Assembly (NCBI RefSeq): GCF_017487405.1 | Contig: NZ_CP062222.1 | Span: forward strand, 1,969,001 to 2,033,000 | From: Brevundimonas goettingensis | GTDB taxonomy: Bacteria > Pseudomonadota > Alphaproteobacteria > Caulobacterales > Caulobacteraceae | Direction of reading: 5' to 3' | Length of the DNA: 64,000 nucleotides | Shown: piece by piece, positions 61,161 through 64,000 of the stretch | Layout of the letters: every line of letters begins with the position of its first letter | How positions within the stretch are numbered: the first letter of the stretch is position 1 | Program-made: the position numbers and the translations under genes | The notes under the pieces: model-generated | Seen by the model: only the letters and a program-made list of their open reading frames with translations | What the model was told of the DNA's origin: nothing | Databases searched by the model: none

Positions 61161-64000
61161 TCAGGCGGCGCGCGAGGCCGGCCGCCGCATCTGCCAGCCG
61201 GGCCGCAGATAGAGCACCACCCCCTCGGCCTCATCGCGGGCGCGCTGCCGGTTCAGGGCCGACAGCCGTTCCACGACCGCCGCATCGGTCAGGCCTGGCG
61301 GCCAGCCGTAGGCCGCCTCCACCAGATCGTCGATCTGGCGCTGCAGACGCCCCAGGGTGCGGATGCGGGCCTGGGTGCAGGTCGAGGCGGCGTCCGGCGG
61401 CAGCGCCTCCCCCGCCCTGACCCGAGCCAGCAGGTTGTAGAGCTCGGTCATCGTCAGGGCCGGCAGGCGCGCCAGCGTCTCCTGCCGGGTCCGGTCGAGG
61501 TCCTCGGCCAGCTCGGCCAGGGCCCGTCTCTGGACCTCCGTCAGCTCCGGGAAGGGGAAGGGGTCGAAGCAGCTGCCCTTCACATAGACAGGCCGGTCCT
61601 CCAGCCGCCCACCGAAGACCTCGGCCCAGCACCGGTGGGCGCGCGACGAGAGGACGCCCAGCAGCGCCGCGTCGTCACTGGCGACGCAGACCAGCCGGTT
61701 GTCGGGCACGAAGGCGGCGTCGACGAAGTGGAACCACCGGTGCTTGGCCACCTCCACCGTAGCGATGAAGCGGCCGAGGCCCGCCAGAGCCGCGCGCAGG
61801 GCCTGCCGCGGCTCGCCCGGCATCCACCAGCGGTCGCGATAGGTCTGGCGGCGGTTGCGGTCCCGCTCGGGCTTCACGGTCTCCAGCAGGTGCTCATAGA
61901 AGCCCGGATGCCGCCGCCGCGCCTCGGCCTCCGACAGGCCCGAGAAGTCGATCAGCATCAGGTTGCGTGACCGTTCGGCGGCGTCGCGGCCGTTCAGATA
62001 GGGCCGGGTCGGGGCCGTCTCGCTCCGCTCCGACAGGGCCGCCAGCTGGGCCGCCCGCTCCGGCGAGACGAGGAAGCCGGCGCCCATCAGCTGGACCCCG
62101 CGCGAGGCCAGAAGAGCGTTGGCCTTCAGGGGCTGGACCGGGGTCTGGTCGGGGCTGATCTGGAGGTTGGAGCCGATCACGCCCCGGGTCTCGTCGAGCG
62201 ACAGCAGGGAGGCGCCGTCGGGGCCGCGCCGCTCGGCGACGATCCGGCCGAGACGCCCGGCCCGGTCCGACCGGGTCTTCTCCGCCACCGTGATCGCCAC
62301 CCGCACCGAGGCCGCCGAGCCGCCGCTCCAGGGATAGTCGGTGACGGCATAGACCAGATGGATCGCCCCCTCCCCCTCCAGATGGCCGGCCAGCACCGCA
62401 CGCGAGCCCTGCTGGGCGATGGAGTTGGTGGTCACGAAGCCGAACCGGCGCAGGCGCGACTTCGGTCGGGCCAGGATGCGGGCCGCCCGATCCCACCAGC
62501 ACATGACCAGATCGGCCTGTCGGAACCGGCCCTGCCGCACGGCCCAGAGGTCATCGACATAGGCGTCGCCCAGCTGGCGGCGGGCCTGGGCGGCGCCGAG
62601 ATAGGGCGGATTGCCTATGATGAACTCGGCGTCCGGCCAGTCGGACTGTCGAGGCGTCGACCCGCGTCGATAGAGGCCGGCGGGGGATCGCCCCGGCGCC
62701 AGCAGGGCGTCCCTCTGAACGATGGCCCCATGGCTGGCGCGCACGACCGAGATCCGGGTCGCGGCGGTTTCGACCCGTCGCCGGGCCTCGGACTGAAGGT
62801 CGGCGATGGTCATGACCAGACGGGCGATCCAGACCGCCCGCGGATCGATGTCCAGCCCCATGAACCGACGGCGCGAGACCCGACGCTGGCCGATTCCGGC
62901 CCGTCCCTGGTTGTCGGTCAGGTCCTCCAGGGCGACGAAGACCTCGGCCTCCAGGACCCGCATCATCCGCATGGCCACATACAGGAAGTTGCCCGAGCCG
63001 CAGGCCGGGTCCAGCACCCTGACGGTGCAGAGGCGGTGGTGGAAGCGACACAGGATCTGGCGCGCCAGGTCGGTGCGGCCCTGCCCCGCCCGGCGCGCGG
63101 CCCCGGCCCGGACCTCGGCCCATTCGGCGCGCAGCACCTCCATAATGGTCGGGGTGACCACCGCCTCGATGGTCGCGACGTCGGTGTAGTGGACCCCGCC
63201 CGCCGCCCGCTCGCCCGTCGTGAAGGCCCGTTCCAGCAGGGAGCCGAACACCGCCGGCTCCACGTCCCGCCAGTCCTGCCGCGCCGCCGCGATCAGCTGG
63301 TCGAGGTCAGCCGGGGTCAGGGCGATGGGCGCCACCGCGTCCAGCACCTCGCTGTCGAACCTCGGGATGGCCTGGCCGAGGATGACGCTGAAGCCGCCGC
63401 GCCGCATCTCGCGGAACAGCTGGGCGGCGGCCCGATGGAACTCCTCGGGCGTCCGGCGATAGCGTTCCAGCAGCCGCAGGAAGGCGTGGTTCTCGAACCG
63501 CCCGGTGCTGTCCGCGAACATGGCCAGGATGCACTGGGTCAGGAAGTTGGCGGCCTTGGACTGGCAGGCCTGACGGTGGACGGGGTCGATCTCGCTGGCG
63601 CCCGACGCGGCGGCGATGTCGGCGGCCAGGCGCGAGCCGATGATCGGGATCAGCCCCGCCAGGGCCCGCCCCACCACGGCCGTGACCTTGCGCACCTGAA
63701 GCGTCGGATCCAGCGAGTGCGGGTCCATCCAGACGCGGACCAGCCGGTCCCGTATCTCGGGCCGCCGCAGGTCCTCCAGCGCGATCCGGTGGCTCTCGGC
63801 GTCCGGGAAGGGCGCATAGGGGCCGCCGTCCGGGCCGAAGCTGGACCACAGCTCGATCGAGCGGCCGACGTTGACGATCACCAGGAAGGGCGGCCGGCGC
63901 TCCAGCCGGTCCGCATAAAACTCGGCCTGCCTCAGCCCTCTCTCCATGTCGCGCTCTAGCTGGCCAGACGAGGAGGCCGAGGCCTTGGTCTCGAGCACGA
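61161..64000 (-). CDS. MmeI-like type II restriction-modification protein, 5' end outside window
   Basis: At least 946 residues are present. The first in-window residues contain LETKAS, fitting the E-x-K of a PD-(D/E)xK nuclease, followed by a helical spacer (LTQCILAMFADSTGRF and the FREMRRGG segment). The gamma-class adenine methyltransferase has motif I VLDPACGSGNFL and motif IV IIGNPPYLG. A target-recognition region with NLMLIDFSG and a C-terminal helical region follow. Single-chain MmeI enzymes cut about 20 bases from an asymmetric site and protect one strand by methylation. No separate restriction genes are needed. Completeness of the nuclease domain cannot be judged. Confidence 0.78.
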   Translation of the reverse strand, partial: VLETKASASSSGQLERDMERGLRQAEFYADRLERRPPFLVIVNVGRSIELWSSFGPDGGPYAPFPDAESHRIALEDLRRPEIRDRLVRVWMDPHSLDPTLQVRKVTAVVGRALAGLIPIIGSRLAADIAAASGASEIDPVHRQACQSKAANFLTQCILAMFADSTGRFENHAFLRLLERYRRTPEEFHRAAAQLFREMRRGGFSVILGQAIPRFDSEVLDAVAPIALTPADLDQLIAAARQDWRDVEPAVFGSLLERAFTTGERAAGGVHYTDVATIEAVVTPTIMEVLRAEWAEVRAGAARRAGQGRTDLARQILCRFHHRLCTVRVLDPACGSGNFLYVAMRMMRVLEAEVFVALEDLTDNQGRAGIGQRRVSRRRFMGLDIDPRAVWIARLVMTIADLQSEARRRVETAATRISVVRASHGAIVQRDALLAPGRSPAGLYRRGSTPRQSDWPDAEFIIGNPPYLGAAQARRQLGDAYVDDLWAVRQGRFRQADLVMCWWDRAARILARPKSRLRRFGFVTTNSIAQQGSRAVLAGHLEGEGAIHLVYAVTDYPWSGGSAASVRVAITVAEKTRSDRAGRLGRIVAERRGPDGASLLSLDETRGVIGSNLQISPDQTPVQPLKANALLASRGVQLMGAGFLVSPERAAQLAALSERSETAPTRPYLNGRDAAERSRNLMLIDFSGLSEAEARRRHPGFYEHLLETVKPERDRNRRQTYRDRWWMPGEPRQALRAALAGLGRFIATVEVAKHRWFHFVDAAFVPDNRLVCVASDDAALLGVLSSRAHRCWAEVFGGRLEDRPVYVKGSCFDPFPFPELTEVQRRALAELAEDLDRTRQETLARLPALTMTELYNLLARVRAGEALPPDAASTCTQARIRTLGRLQRQIDDLVEAAYGWPPGLTDAAVVERLSALNRQRARDEAEGVVLYLRPGWQMRRPASRAA

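Overview
This high-GC window looks like chromosome of a Caulobacterales alphaproteobacterium, most likely Brevundimonas or a close relative. The evidence is a MipZ division-site regulator, ClpS-ClpA with alphaproteobacterial sequence, a class II DAHP synthase, many Tat (twin-arginine) and SPOR-domain secreted proteins, a large TonB-dependent receptor, and GANTC sites in the mipZ promoter. I see no prophage, insertion sequence or CRISPR array.

Layout. 0-12.4 kb: edge-truncated CopA-type multicopper oxidase, UDP-glucose dehydrogenase, M28 peptidase, small stress and membrane genes, a Tat-exported intradiol dioxygenase, clpS-clpA, a small-membrane-protein operon under an ArsR-like regulator, DUF4386 and NTF2-like proteins, and a phasin. 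12.4-17.1 kb: cell-envelope and division block with a D,D-carboxypeptidase carrying a SPOR domain, a membrane-anchored J protein, mipZ, a SPOR lipoprotein and panC. 17.2-23.1 kb: aromatic amino acid block with chorismate mutase, a prephenate dehydratase lacking its ACT domain and class II DAHP synthase. A 34-codon ORF rich in Phe and Tyr codons lies before the chorismate mutase and looks like an attenuation leader. This block also holds a DAAO-type oxidase whose domain order is circularly permuted. 23-39 kb: housekeeping genes (gor, rpiA, glmU, gph), esterase, patatin, HxlR/SDR pair, glutamate/dicarboxylate-type symporter, tRNA-Val(CAC), a Gly/Asn-rich secreted protein and a DEAD-box RNA helicase.

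39-54 kb is the most coherent accessory system, a sugar-polymer utilisation locus. It contains a LacI regulator, a TonB-dependent receptor, a GH144-like (Glycoamylase-fold) enzyme, a solute-binding lipoprotein, two permeases, an ATPase, an 1,086-aa secreted multidomain (alpha/alpha) glycosidase-like protein and a GH1 beta-glucosidase. Start/stop overlaps couple the GH144-like, binding-protein and permease genes. The same 14-bp palindrome lies before the ATPase gene and between lacI and the GH1 gene, so the parts are probably one regulon. GH144 plus GH1 points to a beta-glucan, possibly beta-1,2-glucan. Inverted copies of a 160-bp intergenic repeat bracket the locus.

54-64 kb: a TonB-C-like secreted protein, a membrane protein coupled to a 34-aa ORF, a carboxylesterase preceded by a gap with helically phased TTGCAC motifs, an HWE-type histidine kinase with a single-domain response regulator, a phytoene-desaturase-like oxidoreductase, and an edge-truncated MmeI-like restriction-modification protein.

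All calls come from reading sequence and translations by eye. No database search, folding or promoter scan was run.
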